A stretch of DNA of 64,000 nt. It comes from Mycobacterium yunnanensis (lineage in GTDB: Bacteria; Actinomycetota; Actinomycetes; Mycobacteriales; Mycobacteriaceae). The DNA lies in assembly GCF_025823185.1 (NCBI RefSeq), contig NZ_JACKVK010000008.1:249565-313564 (forward strand). The letters run 5' to 3'. A model generated the notes under the pieces. It was not told the origin of the DNA and did not search any database. It saw only the letters and a list, made by a program, of their open reading frames with translations. The translations under genes and the position numbers were made by a program. Numbering within the stretch: position 1 is the first letter of the stretch; each line of letters starts with the position of its first letter. Below, one piece after another: positions 19,025-28,389 of this stretch.

Positions 19025-20622
19025 GGCCTCAACACCGCCGACACGTACTGACCGCGGTCGACGACCTCGGCGGCGGCCCGCTCGCTGAACGCGAAGATCG
19101 GACCGGCGAACACCGTCAGCGCCAACCCGACGGCGATGAGCGCCGCCGTCGGCGCCACCATGCCGACGGGCATGCGACCGACGTCGTCGCGGTCGGCGTG
19201 GTCGATGTCCTCCTCGGAATCGTCGATCAGGGAGGACGGGGAGACGTCGGCGAGGTTGCCCTCCGGGGCGTCCGCACGGGCGCGCCAGAACGCCTTCGTC
19301 CAGACCCTTGCCATCACGTAGAGGGTCAGCAGGCTGGTTACGACACTGCCGCCGACCAGGGTCCAGGCGAGCACCGAGGCGTCCTGGGTGCCGGCCTCCA
19401 GCAGTGCGACCTTCCCGATGAAGCCGGAGAACGGCGGGATGCCCCCGAGATTGAGTGCCGGGATGAAGAACACCAGGGCCAGCAGCGGGCTCGCGGCGGC
19501 CAGCCCCCCGAGGCGCTGCAGCGTCGACGCACCGGCCTGACGTTCGATGAGGCCGACGACGAGGAACAGCGTGGTCTGGACGACGATGTGATGCGCGACG
19601 TAGTAGATCGCCCCCGACATACCGAGCTGACTGCCCAGCGCGATGCCGAACACCATGTATCCGATGTGACTGACCAGGGTGAAGGACAGCAGACGCTTGA
19701 TGTCGCTCTGCGCGATCGCCCCGAAGATGCCGACCAGCATCGTGATGAGCGCGGCGACCATCAGCACGTCGTCGAGCGCTCCGCCGGGGAACAGAAGTGA
19801 GTGCGCCCGGATGATTGCGTAGACGCCGACCTTGGTCAGCAACCCGGCGAACACGGCGGTGACCGGGGCGGGCGCGGTCGGGTAGGAGTCGGGCAGCCAC
19901 GTCGACAGCGGGAACACTGCGGCCTTGATGCCGAAGGCCACCATCAGCACGGCGAACATCGCGCCGCGAGTGCCCGACGGGATGTCCTCAAGGCGCACCG
20001 AGAGCTCGGCCATGTTGAGAGTGCCCGCGGCCGCGTAGATCATGGCCAGACCGATCAGGAAGATCAGCGAGGACACCATCGACACCATCACGTAGGCGAT
20101 GCCGGCCCTGACGCGGTCGGTACTGGCACCGATGGTCAGCAGCACGAAGCTCGCCGACAACAGCACCTCGAACCCGACGAACAGGTTGAACAGGTCACCG
20201 GCCAGGAACGCCGTGCACACGCCCGCGGACAGCACCAGGTAGGTCGGCAGGAAGATCGACACCGGTTGGCGTTCGTCGCCGTCGCGGATGCCCTGGCCGA
20301 TGGCGTAGAACACGACCGCCAGCAGCACGATCGACGACACCAGCAGCATCAGCGACGAGAGCCGGTCGACGACCAACGTGATGCCCAGTGGACCCATCCC
20401 GGGAACTGACTGACCCCACCCGCCCACGTGCACGGCGATGGTGCCGTCCCGGTCGGCCAGGTAGACCAGCGACGCGCAGACCGCGACCACGGCCGCCAAC
20501 GCCGCCACCGCGATCGTGCGCTGCAGCCGCGGGCGGCGGCCCGCGAACAGGGTGACGGCCGCGGCGAGGGTGGGAATGAGTACGGGCAGCGGCGTGAGCA
20601 CCGCGGACAGGGTCGGGGTCAT
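19021..20622 (-). CDS. mrpD: Mrp/Mnh antiporter subunit D
   Basis: Proton-translocating subunit of 533 residues, homologous to complex I antiporter-like subunits NuoM/N. It has about 14 membrane helices. The quinone-oxidoreductase-type domain is visible with KAAVFPLSTWLPDSYPTAP (conserved Lys) and SDIKRLLSFTLVSHIGYM, plus the charged Glu in helix 5 (FVGFEVLLSAS). An acidic cytoplasmic stretch near 445-475 (DDSEEDIDHADRDD) is unusual. Start and stop overlap mrpC and mrpE by four bases each. Confidence 0.92.
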   Translation of the reverse strand: MTPTLSAVLTPLPVLIPTLAAAVTLFAGRRPRLQRTIAVAALAAVVAVCASLVYLADRDGTIAVHVGGWGQSVPGMGPLGITLVVDRLSSLMLLVSSIVLLAVVFYAIGQGIRDGDERQPVSIFLPTYLVLSAGVCTAFLAGDLFNLFVGFEVLLSASFVLLTIGASTDRVRAGIAYVMVSMVSSLIFLIGLAMIYAAAGTLNMAELSVRLEDIPSGTRGAMFAVLMVAFGIKAAVFPLSTWLPDSYPTAPAPVTAVFAGLLTKVGVYAIIRAHSLLFPGGALDDVLMVAALITMLVGIFGAIAQSDIKRLLSFTLVSHIGYMVFGIALGSQLGMSGAIYYVAHHIVVQTTLFLVVGLIERQAGASTLQRLGGLAAASPLLALVFFIPALNLGGIPPFSGFIGKVALLEAGTQDASVLAWTLVGGSVVTSLLTLYVMARVWTKAFWRARADAPEGNLADVSPSSLIDDSEEDIDHADRDDVGRMPVGMVAPTAALIAVGLALTVFAGPIFAFSERAAAEVVDRGQYVSAVLRP

Positions 20623-21098
20623 CGCGACCCCTCGTGCCCGGGGAGTGCGTCCAGTTCGTCGGGTGCGTCGGTGTCGCGCGCCGGATCGTGGGTCACGAGG
20701 TCCTCGTCGATGGCTCCGGCCGACAGGTCCGACAGCTCCGAGACCCTGGTGTCCTCGGGGTCGTTGACCACGTCCTCCGCGCGCGACAACCGGTAGGACC
20801 GGTAGGTCAGGGCCAGGACGAACGCGGCGATGCCCATCGAGATGACGATGGCGGTCAGGATCATGCCTTGCGCCAACGGATCTGCGGTGGCGGTCTTGCC
20901 GTCACTTGTCCGCCCGCGGATCGGAGGGTTGCCCGCGGGCCCGCCGACGGTGAGGATCAGGATGTTGACGGCGTTGCCGACCAGGAGCAGCCCCAACAAC
21001 ATTCGCGTGAGGTTGCGTTCCAGCAGCAGGTACACCCCTGCGGTGGTGAGGCCTCCGATGAGGATCAACGGCACGACGTCGACGACGGTGGAGTTCAT
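20619..21098 (-). CDS. mrpC: Mrp/Mnh antiporter subunit C
   Basis: Homologue of NuoK with three helices in the first 100 residues (LLERNLTRMLLGLLLVGNAVNILI carries the conserved pattern). At 159 residues it is longer than usual because of an acidic C-terminal cytoplasmic tail (about 105-159) rich in Asp and Glu. It overlaps mrpA and mrpD by four bases each. The tail resembles the acidic insert of mrpD, which may reflect cytoplasmic regulation in this lineage. Confidence 0.92.
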   Translation of the reverse strand: MNSTVVDVVPLILIGGLTTAGVYLLLERNLTRMLLGLLLVGNAVNILILTVGGPAGNPPIRGRTSDGKTATADPLAQGMILTAIVISMGIAAFVLALTYRSYRLSRAEDVVNDPEDTRVSELSDLSAGAIDEDLVTHDPARDTDAPDELDALPGHEGSR

Positions 21099-23980
21099 CG
21101 GCGGGCCACCTCGTTGTGTTGAGCCATCTCCACGTCGACGCGGGCGCCGAGGCTGCGCAGCACGTCCAGCACCAGGCCGACGACGATCAGGTAGACGCCG
21201 GCGTCGAAGAACAGGGCGGTGACGAGCTTGATGTGTCCGAGCACGGGCACGTCGAATTCGAAGACGGCCGAGGACAACACCGGGGCGCCGAGGAACAACG
21301 ACGTGACCGCCGTCCCCGCCGACAGTGCGAGCCCGACGCCGAGCACCTTGCCCGCGTCGACCGGAAGTGCCTCGCCCAGTTCGAAGCGGCCGCCTGCCAG
21401 GTAGCGAAGAACCAGCGCGAGACCGGCGGTCAACCCGCCGGCGAAACCGCCGCCCGGGGTGTTGTGCCCGGCGAAGAAGAAGTAGAACGACAGCACCATG
21501 ATGAGCGGGAAGATGATTCGCGTGGCCACCTCGAGCACCAGCGACCGGTAGCGGGGGTCGCGCAGTTCGCTGCCGCGCAGCCAGGTGATGTCGCCGACGG
21601 CGGGGCTGGTGGGCAGTGCGGGGATGCGGCCGATGTCGGGCTGCCCGGCGTCGCGGAGGTCTCTCGGAACGCGGGGTGCGCTACCGAAACGTCTGTTGCG
21701 GAACACCATTGACGCCACACCCGTCGCAGCCACCAACAGCACCGAGATCTCGCCCATGGTGTCCCACGCGCGGATGTCGACCAACAGCACGTTGACGGTG
21801 TTGGCGCCCTGACCGCGGTAGTAGGCGGCGTCGGGCAGCAGGTCGGCGATCGGCCGGGTGGTGCGGGCCGCCATCGCGAACGCCGCGAGCGTGGTCACGG
21901 TCGCGCCGACGGCCAGCGACAGGGCCAGTCGCGGCAGCCGGTGGCGGCTGATGTTGCCCTGATCGGCCTCCGCGGGCAGCGTCCGCAGAACGAGGACGAA
22001 GATGACCAGCGTCAACGTCTCGACGAGGAACTGGGTCAGCGCGAGGTCGGGCGCACCGTGGAAGACGAAGATTGCGCCGCAGCCGTATCCCGTCACGCCG
22101 ACCACCAGCACGGCGGCGAGCCGGTTTCGCAGGATCGTCGCACTGATGGCCGCGGCCAGGATGACGAGGCCGACGACGACCTGTAGCGGGGAGTCCCACA
22201 GCGCGAGCTCCGGGCGGTCGCGCGCTCCAAGCAGCAGCATGGCCGTCGGCAGCAGCACCAGCGTGGAGAGGATGACGGCCTGCGTGGCGGGGATCGACCC
22301 ACGCTGCGTCAGCGCGGTGAGCCGGACCGCGAAGACGTCGGTCTCACGGATCACCGCGTCGTAGATGCGGTCGGCGTTCCCCAGCGGCAGGTAGCCCAGC
22401 CGGGCCCGGCGCAGACGGTTGCGGGCGAAGAACGCCACGACGCCCGCGGCCAGCACCAGGATCGACAACAGCAGAGGCACGTTGACGCCGTGCCACAGCG
22501 CAAGGTGGTAGCCGGCCTCGGGGGCCAGGTCGTCGGCGTAATCGGCCAGCACGTGGTCCAGGCCCGTCGGCCAGACGCCGAACGTCAGGCCGGCCACCGC
22601 CAGGATGGCCGGCGAGACGAGGAATGTGGCTGGGGGACGGTGCATTTCGGCTACGCGTTGACTCGGCTCGGGCTTGCCCTTGCGGGCGAATGCGCCGTAG
22701 ATGAACCGCAGGCTGTAGATGGTGGTGAACACCGATCCGAAGACCACGCCGCCGAGCACCCACGGCGCGGTGGCGCCTAGGGCGGCGCTGTCGGCCAGGG
22801 TGGCCAGGTCGGCTTCCTTGGCGACGAAGCCCAGGAACGGGGGCAGGGCGGCCATGCTCGCGGTCGCGCCGATGGCGATGACGAGCAGGGGCCGGTGACG
22901 GTCACCGAGCCAGGCCAGACGGCGGATGTCGCGGGTGCCGGTGGCGTGGTCGACGATGCCGACGACCATGAACAGCGCCGCCTTGAACATGGCGTGGGCG
23001 CAGAGCATGGCCAGGCCGGCGAGCATCACGTCACGTCCCCCGACGCCCACCATGAGGGTGATGAGGCCCAGCTGGCTGACGGTGCCGAACGCGAGAATCA
23101 GCTTGAGGTCGTACTCCCGGACGGCCCGCCACCCCGCGAGCAGCATCGTCGCCAATCCGAGGGTGACGATCATCGGCCGCCAGGCGGGCGAGTCGGCGAA
23201 GCCGGGCGTCAAGCGGGCGACGAGGTACACGCCGGCCTTGACCATCGCCGCGGCGTGCAGATACGCGCTGACCGGGGTGGGTGCGGCCATCGCGCCGGGC
23301 AGCCAGAAGTGGAAGGGCACCAGGGCGGACTTGGACACCGCGCCGACCAGGACCAGGACGATCGCGACGCTCGCGGCGAGGCCCGTCGGTGGCGCTTCGA
23401 CCAGCTCCGAGAGCCGGTAGGTGCCGGCCAGCTCGCCGAGGATGATGATGCCGACCAGCATCGCCAGGCCGCCTGCGGTGGTCACCAGCAAGGCCTGGGT
23501 GGCGGCTCGTCGGCTGGTGGCGCGCTCGGCGTAGTGGCCGACCAGCAGGAACGACAAGACGGTCGTCAGCTCCCAGAACAGGTACAGCATCAGCATGTTG
23601 TCGCTGATGACGAGCCCGAACATCGCGCCGGCGAAGGCGACCAACTCGGCGGCGAAGCTCGGCAGCCGGCGTTCGGTGTGGCCGTCGTGGTGGTGGAAGT
23701 ACTCGGCGCAATAGAACAGGACCAGCGCGCCAACGGCCAGGACGAGCACGCTCATGATCGCGGCCAGTGCGTCGAAGCGGAACGTGATGTCCATCGACAG
23801 CTCGGGGACCCACTGCAGGTGGACGGTCTGCTCGCCCTGTCCGGGCCAGTTCATCGCGACCCACGGCAGCGACCCGAGCGGAACCAGGGCCAGCCCATAG
23901 AAGGCACGTCGTCCCCAACGCTGCACGAGAACGGGCGCCACCAGGGCGGCCACCGCGTGGGCGTAGAGAATGGCGAGCAT
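21095..23980 (-). CDS. mrpA: Mrp/Mnh antiporter subunit A fused to subunit B
   Basis: Large membrane protein of about 961 residues. The N-terminal two thirds is the NuoL-like proton channel (KSALVPFHFWLPGAMAAPTPVSAYLHAA, with the conserved Lys; helix 5 Glu in MLYLFWELTTVLSF). After the MrpA C-terminal helices, the MrpB-like domain follows at about residue 815 (IIFPLIMVLSFYFFFAGHNTPGGGFAGG). No separate mrpB exists. The frame is open from 24022, but MLAILYAHAVAAL from the ATG at 23980 gives the normal first helix. First gene of the operon. Confidence 0.92.
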   Translation of the reverse strand: MLAILYAHAVAALVAPVLVQRWGRRAFYGLALVPLGSLPWVAMNWPGQGEQTVHLQWVPELSMDITFRFDALAAIMSVLVLAVGALVLFYCAEYFHHHDGHTERRLPSFAAELVAFAGAMFGLVISDNMLMLYLFWELTTVLSFLLVGHYAERATSRRAATQALLVTTAGGLAMLVGIIILGELAGTYRLSELVEAPPTGLAASVAIVLVLVGAVSKSALVPFHFWLPGAMAAPTPVSAYLHAAAMVKAGVYLVARLTPGFADSPAWRPMIVTLGLATMLLAGWRAVREYDLKLILAFGTVSQLGLITLMVGVGGRDVMLAGLAMLCAHAMFKAALFMVVGIVDHATGTRDIRRLAWLGDRHRPLLVIAIGATASMAALPPFLGFVAKEADLATLADSAALGATAPWVLGGVVFGSVFTTIYSLRFIYGAFARKGKPEPSQRVAEMHRPPATFLVSPAILAVAGLTFGVWPTGLDHVLADYADDLAPEAGYHLALWHGVNVPLLLSILVLAAGVVAFFARNRLRRARLGYLPLGNADRIYDAVIRETDVFAVRLTALTQRGSIPATQAVILSTLVLLPTAMLLLGARDRPELALWDSPLQVVVGLVILAAAISATILRNRLAAVLVVGVTGYGCGAIFVFHGAPDLALTQFLVETLTLVIFVLVLRTLPAEADQGNISRHRLPRLALSLAVGATVTTLAAFAMAARTTRPIADLLPDAAYYRGQGANTVNVLLVDIRAWDTMGEISVLLVAATGVASMVFRNRRFGSAPRVPRDLRDAGQPDIGRIPALPTSPAVGDITWLRGSELRDPRYRSLVLEVATRIIFPLIMVLSFYFFFAGHNTPGGGFAGGLTAGLALVLRYLAGGRFELGEALPVDAGKVLGVGLALSAGTAVTSLFLGAPVLSSAVFEFDVPVLGHIKLVTALFFDAGVYLIVVGLVLDVLRSLGARVDVEMAQHNEVARR

Positions 23981-24120
23981 GGCACTCCGGTTCTGGTCGA
24001 GCGCTGGCCGCGCGTCAGCCAAGTGGGGTGTCAGCCGTCTAAGGCTATGTCTGCACCGAGTTTACGGGGCACGGGGCCGACCACTTACCAGCGGGCGAAA
24101 CGACCCGGTTGAATGAGGCC

Positions 24121-24570
24121 ATGGGACACGACGACAAGGTGGCCAGCGCGACTCTCGACGTCGCCGCGCCAGCCGACCGCATCTTCGACCTAATCGCCGA
24201 CCCGGCCCGTCAGCCGACGTGGGACGGCAACGACAACCTCGCCGAGGCGGCCGAGGGTCAGCGCGTGCACGCCGTCGGCGACGTCTTCTCGATGCTGATC
24301 AGTCAGGGCGCGATGCGGGACAACCACGTGGTGCAATTCGAGGAGGGCAGGCTCATCGCGTGGCGTCCCTCCGAGCCCGGTCTGCCCCCGCCCGGGCACC
24401 TGTGGCGCTGGGAACTGGCGCCGCTGGACGACTCTCACACCCGAGTCACCCACACCTACGACTGGTCGGAGCTGACCGATGAGAAGCGCATGGTGCGTGC
24501 CCGCGCGACCGATCGGGACGCACTGATGTCGTCGGTGCGACGGCTGGCCGCGCTCGCCGAGGGCCGCTGA
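24121..24570 (+). CDS. SRPBCC-fold (polyketide cyclase-like) protein
   Basis: Cytoplasmic protein of 149 residues with the START/SRPBCC pattern: VAAPADRIFDLIADPARQPTWDGN at the N-terminus and the C-terminal helix after VTHTYDWSELTDEKR. Such proteins bind hydrophobic ligands or act as cyclases; the ligand is unknown. ATG at 24121; an upstream TTG at 24109 is less likely. It diverges from mrpA and is convergent with the AAA ATPase gene, two bases apart at the 3' ends. Confidence 0.8.
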   Translation: MGHDDKVASATLDVAAPADRIFDLIADPARQPTWDGNDNLAEAAEGQRVHAVGDVFSMLISQGAMRDNHVVQFEEGRLIAWRPSEPGLPPPGHLWRWELAPLDDSHTRVTHTYDWSELTDEKRMVRARATDRDALMSSVRRLAALAEGR

Positions 24571-24572
24571 GC

Positions 24573-26798
24573 TCAGCGGTTCGCGGCGAAGGCACGGAGA
24601 GCGTCGACCTGTGCCGGGTCCAGTGACGGGCGAACGGTGCTCCGCGCCTTCTCGACGTCGGCGGCGGTGACGTCGGCGGCGTCGATCGAGCGCCGCATCG
24701 CCGTGAGCGCCGATTCCCGCAGCAGCGCAACGCAATCGGCGGCGCTGTAACCGTCGAGGGTGTCGGCGAGTTCGTCGAGGTTCACGTCGGGGCTGAGCGG
24801 GATGTTCTTGCCGGCGGTCCGCAGGATGTCGCGGCGCGCGTCGGCGTTGGGCGGTTCGACGAAGACCGACTTCTCCAGCCGGCCCGGTCGAAGCAGGGCT
24901 GGGTCGATCAGGTCGGGTCGGTTGGTGGCCCCGAGGACGACGACGTCGCGCAGCGGGTCGATGCCGTCGAGTTCGGTGAGAAGGGCGGCCACCACGCGGT
25001 CGGTGACACCGGAGTCGAAACTCTGACCGCGGCGTGGCGCCAGCGCGTCGATCTCGTCGAGGAACACCAGCGACGGCGCGGAATCGCGTGCGCGACGGAA
25101 TAACTCGCGCACGGCCTTCTCCGACGAGCCGACCCACTTGTCCATCAACTCGGCGCCCTTCACCGCGTGCACCGACAGTCGGCCGCTGCTGGCGAGCGCC
25201 CGCACGACGAACGTCTTGCCACAGCCAGGCGGCCCGTAGAGCAGGACACCGCGCGGAGGTTCGACGCCGAGGCGTTCGAAGGTGTCGGGGTGTTGCAGCG
25301 GCCAGAGCACCGCCTCGGTGAGCGCCTGCTTGGTCTCCACCATGTCGCCGACGTCCTCGAGGGTGACCGAGCCGACCGCGACCTCCTCGGTGGCCGACCG
25401 CGACAGAGGGCGGATCACCGACAGTGCGCCGGTCAGGTCGTCTTGGGTCAACGCCGGTGGCCGACCGTCCGAGCTGGCGCGCGCGGCGGCCCGCAGCGCG
25501 GCCTCGCGAACTACCGCGGCGAGGTCGGCGACGACGAAACCCGGTGTGCGGTCGGCGATGTCGTCGAGGGCGAGGTCGTCGGCAGGAACGCCGCGCAGGA
25601 GCACCTCGAGCAGCGCCTTGCGGGTGGCGCCGTCGGGCAGGCTGAGCCCCAGCTCGCGGTCGCACAGCTCCGGTGCCCGTAGTCGGGCGTCGACGGCGTC
25701 GGGCACCGCGGACGTCGCGACGAACGCCACACCCGGCGTGGCCACCGCCGTACGCAACTCCGACAGGATGAGGGTGGCCACGGGTTCGGGCGCGGCGGGC
25801 AGCAGCGCGTCGACGTCGGTGATGAGCAGTACGCCGCCGCCGTCGCGAACCGTGGCGACCGCCGAGGCGACTCGAGACGAGCGGTCCTCGGCGCGCAACG
25901 CGCCGACCTCGGGACCGTCGAGTTCGACGAGTCGCCGCTCGGCGCAGACTGCGCGCACCAGCGTGCTCTTGCCCACCCCGGCCGGGCCGGAGACCAGGAC
26001 ACCCAGATGCGGTTTCGCACCAAGGGTTTCGAGCAGCTCCGGCTGGTCGAGCGAGAGTTTGAGCCACTCGGCGAGGCGGCCGGCCTGAGTGTGGGCGCCG
26101 CGCAGATCGTCGACCGACACCGCAGGGACTGCCGCCTGCACCGTCGGTGTGCGGTGCGGCTCGGAGACGGTGTGGGCCGCGGCGGGGGAGTCCACGCCCT
26201 GCGTCGTGCCGTCGCCCCAGGCCACCACAGAGTTGGGTTGCACGCTCACCGGTCCGGCGGGGTCGACACCGGTCACCGTCAGCAGCTCCGAGGTCCAGGT
26301 GATGCCGACGGACGCGGTCAGGGCCGAGGACGCCTGCGACGTCGAGGTGCCGGGGCCCAGGTCACGCGGTAGCAGCGAGACGGTGTCACCGACCGTCATC
26401 ACCTTGCCCAACAACGCCAGTCGAAGCGTGGCCGACGAGATGGACTGGGTGGCCAGCTTGGAGCCGCTCACGGTCACCGATCGCGCGCCGTACACCGTGA
26501 CCGGCGCGACCAGGACGGTGGTGTTCTCGCGCAGTCCGGCGTTGGACAGCGTCACGTCGTCGAGCAGCGCGGTGCCGGCCGGGGTGTCGGGACCGGCAAC
26601 GCCGACGACGGCCGAAGTGGTGCGCGCCCCGGTCAACGACACCGCGTCCCACTCCCGGATGCCCAGCGCCGCCAGCGCTTCGGGATGCAGGCGGACGACG
26701 CCGCGGCGCGAGTCGCTGGCCGAGGTGTTCAACCGCGCGGTGAGCGGGAGGCGACCCCGTGGCGGTTCGTCGAACGCGTCGGACACGAGATCGCTCAC
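24573..26798 (-). CDS. CDC48-like AAA ATPase with two ATPase modules (Rv0435c-like)
   Basis: Protein of about 741 residues with an N-terminal CDC48-N-type barrel (SRRGVVRLHPEALAALGIREWDAVSL) and two AAA modules. The second is intact: Walker A GPPGCGKT, Walker B LVFLDEID, sensor and arginine-finger region DRVVAALLTELDGID, GATNRPDLIDPALLRPGR. The first has Walker A GPAGVGKS but a degenerate Walker B (LLITDVDAL, no Glu). The GTG at 26798 is chosen, two bases after the pssA stop with GAGG upstream. Likely protein unfoldase or segregase; substrate unknown. Linked to pssA and psd as in M. tuberculosis. Confidence 0.9.
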   Translation of the reverse strand: MSDLVSDAFDEPPRGRLPLTARLNTSASDSRRGVVRLHPEALAALGIREWDAVSLTGARTTSAVVGVAGPDTPAGTALLDDVTLSNAGLRENTTVLVAPVTVYGARSVTVSGSKLATQSISSATLRLALLGKVMTVGDTVSLLPRDLGPGTSTSQASSALTASVGITWTSELLTVTGVDPAGPVSVQPNSVVAWGDGTTQGVDSPAAAHTVSEPHRTPTVQAAVPAVSVDDLRGAHTQAGRLAEWLKLSLDQPELLETLGAKPHLGVLVSGPAGVGKSTLVRAVCAERRLVELDGPEVGALRAEDRSSRVASAVATVRDGGGVLLITDVDALLPAAPEPVATLILSELRTAVATPGVAFVATSAVPDAVDARLRAPELCDRELGLSLPDGATRKALLEVLLRGVPADDLALDDIADRTPGFVVADLAAVVREAALRAAARASSDGRPPALTQDDLTGALSVIRPLSRSATEEVAVGSVTLEDVGDMVETKQALTEAVLWPLQHPDTFERLGVEPPRGVLLYGPPGCGKTFVVRALASSGRLSVHAVKGAELMDKWVGSSEKAVRELFRRARDSAPSLVFLDEIDALAPRRGQSFDSGVTDRVVAALLTELDGIDPLRDVVVLGATNRPDLIDPALLRPGRLEKSVFVEPPNADARRDILRTAGKNIPLSPDVNLDELADTLDGYSAADCVALLRESALTAMRRSIDAADVTAADVEKARSTVRPSLDPAQVDALRAFAANR

Positions 26799-26800
26799 CG

Positions 26801-27658
26801 TCAGCCTCGCGAGCCGGGCTTGCGCAGCCCAAGCCGTGCCACCGAACGGCGGTGCGGCGCGGCCCGCCGTGCCGCGCGGCGAACTGCCCTGCGCTGTTCG
26901 GGTTTGGTGTCCCACGCCTCCGGACGGGCGGCCACCCAGCGCTGGCTGCGGATCGTGAACGGCATGATCACCAGGTATCCGCCGATGATCAGCAACACCA
27001 GCACGTACGGGAACAGCAGCAGTCCGGCGGCGGCGGCGGCCACTAGGATCAGCAAGATCGGCGCGGCGTTCTCGGGCACGGAGATGGCCTTCAACGCCAG
27101 CGTCGGCACCCGGCTGACCAGCAGGGCCGCGTTGGCGGCCAGCCACGCGCAGACGAACCAGGGTGACGTCCACCAGCCGTGCCCGAACTGCATGTACGCC
27201 ACCAGGGGGCCGATCGCCCCGACCGCGCCGCACGGCGCGGGCATGCCGGTGAAGAACTGCCGGGTGTAGGCGGGCTGGGTGTCGTCGTCGAGTAGCGCGT
27301 TGAACCGGGCCAGACGCAGCACCACGCAGACGGCGTACAGCAGGATGAAGATCCAGCCGAGCTGGGAGTTGGGCAGCAGCGTCAGGTAGATCACGAGTGC
27401 GGGCGCGACGCCGAAGTTCACGGCGTCGGCCAGGGAATCGATCTCGGCGCCCATCCGGGACTGCGCGTTGAGCGCGCGGGCGATGCCGCCGTCGATGCCG
27501 TCGAGCACCGCGGCGGCGCCGATCAACGCCAGCGAGATCCACGGCTTCGCGTCGAGGGCGAACTTGATGGACGTCAGACCCGCGCAGATCGCCAGGACGG
27601 TCGTCGCGCTTGGCAGGATCCGGAGACCGCGGGCAGACCGGCCCCTGGGACGGCTCAC
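26801..27658 (-). CDS. pssA: CDP-diacylglycerol--serine O-phosphatidyltransferase
   Basis: CDP-alcohol phosphatidyltransferase of 285 residues, making phosphatidylserine from CDP-diacylglycerol and serine in the membrane. The catalytic signature DGxDGxxARxxxxxxxxGxxxD is seen as [20 protein letters not shown] followed by IDSLAD (about residues 53-78). Six or more helices follow, and the C-terminus is Arg-rich. It overlaps psd by four bases (27655-27658), so both steps of phosphatidylethanolamine synthesis are coupled. Confidence 0.93.
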   Translation of the reverse strand: MSRPRGRSARGLRILPSATTVLAICAGLTSIKFALDAKPWISLALIGAAAVLDGIDGGIARALNAQSRMGAEIDSLADAVNFGVAPALVIYLTLLPNSQLGWIFILLYAVCVVLRLARFNALLDDDTQPAYTRQFFTGMPAPCGAVGAIGPLVAYMQFGHGWWTSPWFVCAWLAANAALLVSRVPTLALKAISVPENAAPILLILVAAAAAGLLLFPYVLVLLIIGGYLVIMPFTIRSQRWVAARPEAWDTKPEQRRAVRRAARRAAPHRRSVARLGLRKPGSRG

Positions 27659-28368
27659 ACCGGCTCCGCGAGGACCGTTTCGCCGCCGATGGCTCGCTGG
27701 CCCAGTTCGACGGCCACCCGGGAGCCCTCGGGGACGTAGGTGTCCAATCGCGACCCGAAGCGGATCAACCCGTAGGTCTCACCGAGGGCGACCTTGTCCC
27801 TGGGGTGGACGGAGCAGACGATGCGGCGCGCGATCAGGCCGGCGATCTGCACGGCCGCCACGTCGACGCCCTCGACGGTGCGGAACCAGACCGCGTTGCA
27901 CTCGTTGAGCTCGCTGGCGGAGTCCTTGTCCGCCGACTGGAACTGGCCGGGCCGGTACTTGACCGTGACGACCTCGCCCGCGACGGGTGCCCGCTGCACG
28001 TGGGCGTCGAAGATCGACAGGAAGATGCTGATTCGGGTCATCGGCACGTCGGGCATGCCGAGTTCGGCCGGCGGCCGGACGCCCTCGATGAGCGTGACGA
28101 GACCGTCGGCGGGAGCCACCACGACACCCGGACGGGTCGGCGGCACGCGCGGCGGGTGCCGGAAGAACAGCGCGCAGGCGCTTGCCGCGGTCAGGCCCGC
28201 GGTGCGCAACCATCGGTGCTTGCGACCGGCGGCGGCCACGCCAAGCCCACCTGCGATGAACGGCAGGCCGGCGGCGTGAATAGGGGGGACGGTGGAACGG
28301 ACCAGCTCAACGAAGCGGGCGATCTCGGACTCGTTGGCGGCATCGGCGGGTCGCGCGGGTCTGGCCAT
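27655..28368 (-). CDS. psd: Phosphatidylserine decarboxylase proenzyme
   Basis: Pyruvoyl enzyme of 237 residues converting phosphatidylserine to phosphatidylethanolamine. It is the short (archaeal-type) form. Self-cleavage is expected at Gly205-Ser206 in LIRFGSRLD, giving a large beta chain and a 32-residue alpha chain. One N-terminal hydrophobic stretch (about 37-65) may bind the membrane. It precedes pssA with a four-base overlap and follows moeA with a 21-base gap. Confidence 0.93.
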   Translation of the reverse strand: MARPARPADAANESEIARFVELVRSTVPPIHAAGLPFIAGGLGVAAAGRKHRWLRTAGLTAASACALFFRHPPRVPPTRPGVVVAPADGLVTLIEGVRPPAELGMPDVPMTRISIFLSIFDAHVQRAPVAGEVVTVKYRPGQFQSADKDSASELNECNAVWFRTVEGVDVAAVQIAGLIARRIVCSVHPRDKVALGETYGLIRFGSRLDTYVPEGSRVAVELGQRAIGGETVLAEPV

Positions 28369-28389
28369 CAGGACTCAGATCCTACGTGC

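Noticed and set aside
26799..27542. Open frame extending the AAA ATPase gene about 250 codons upstream
   Set aside because: It runs antisense-free but out of frame across pssA, has no homologous content, and the CDC48-like start at 26798 is well supported.
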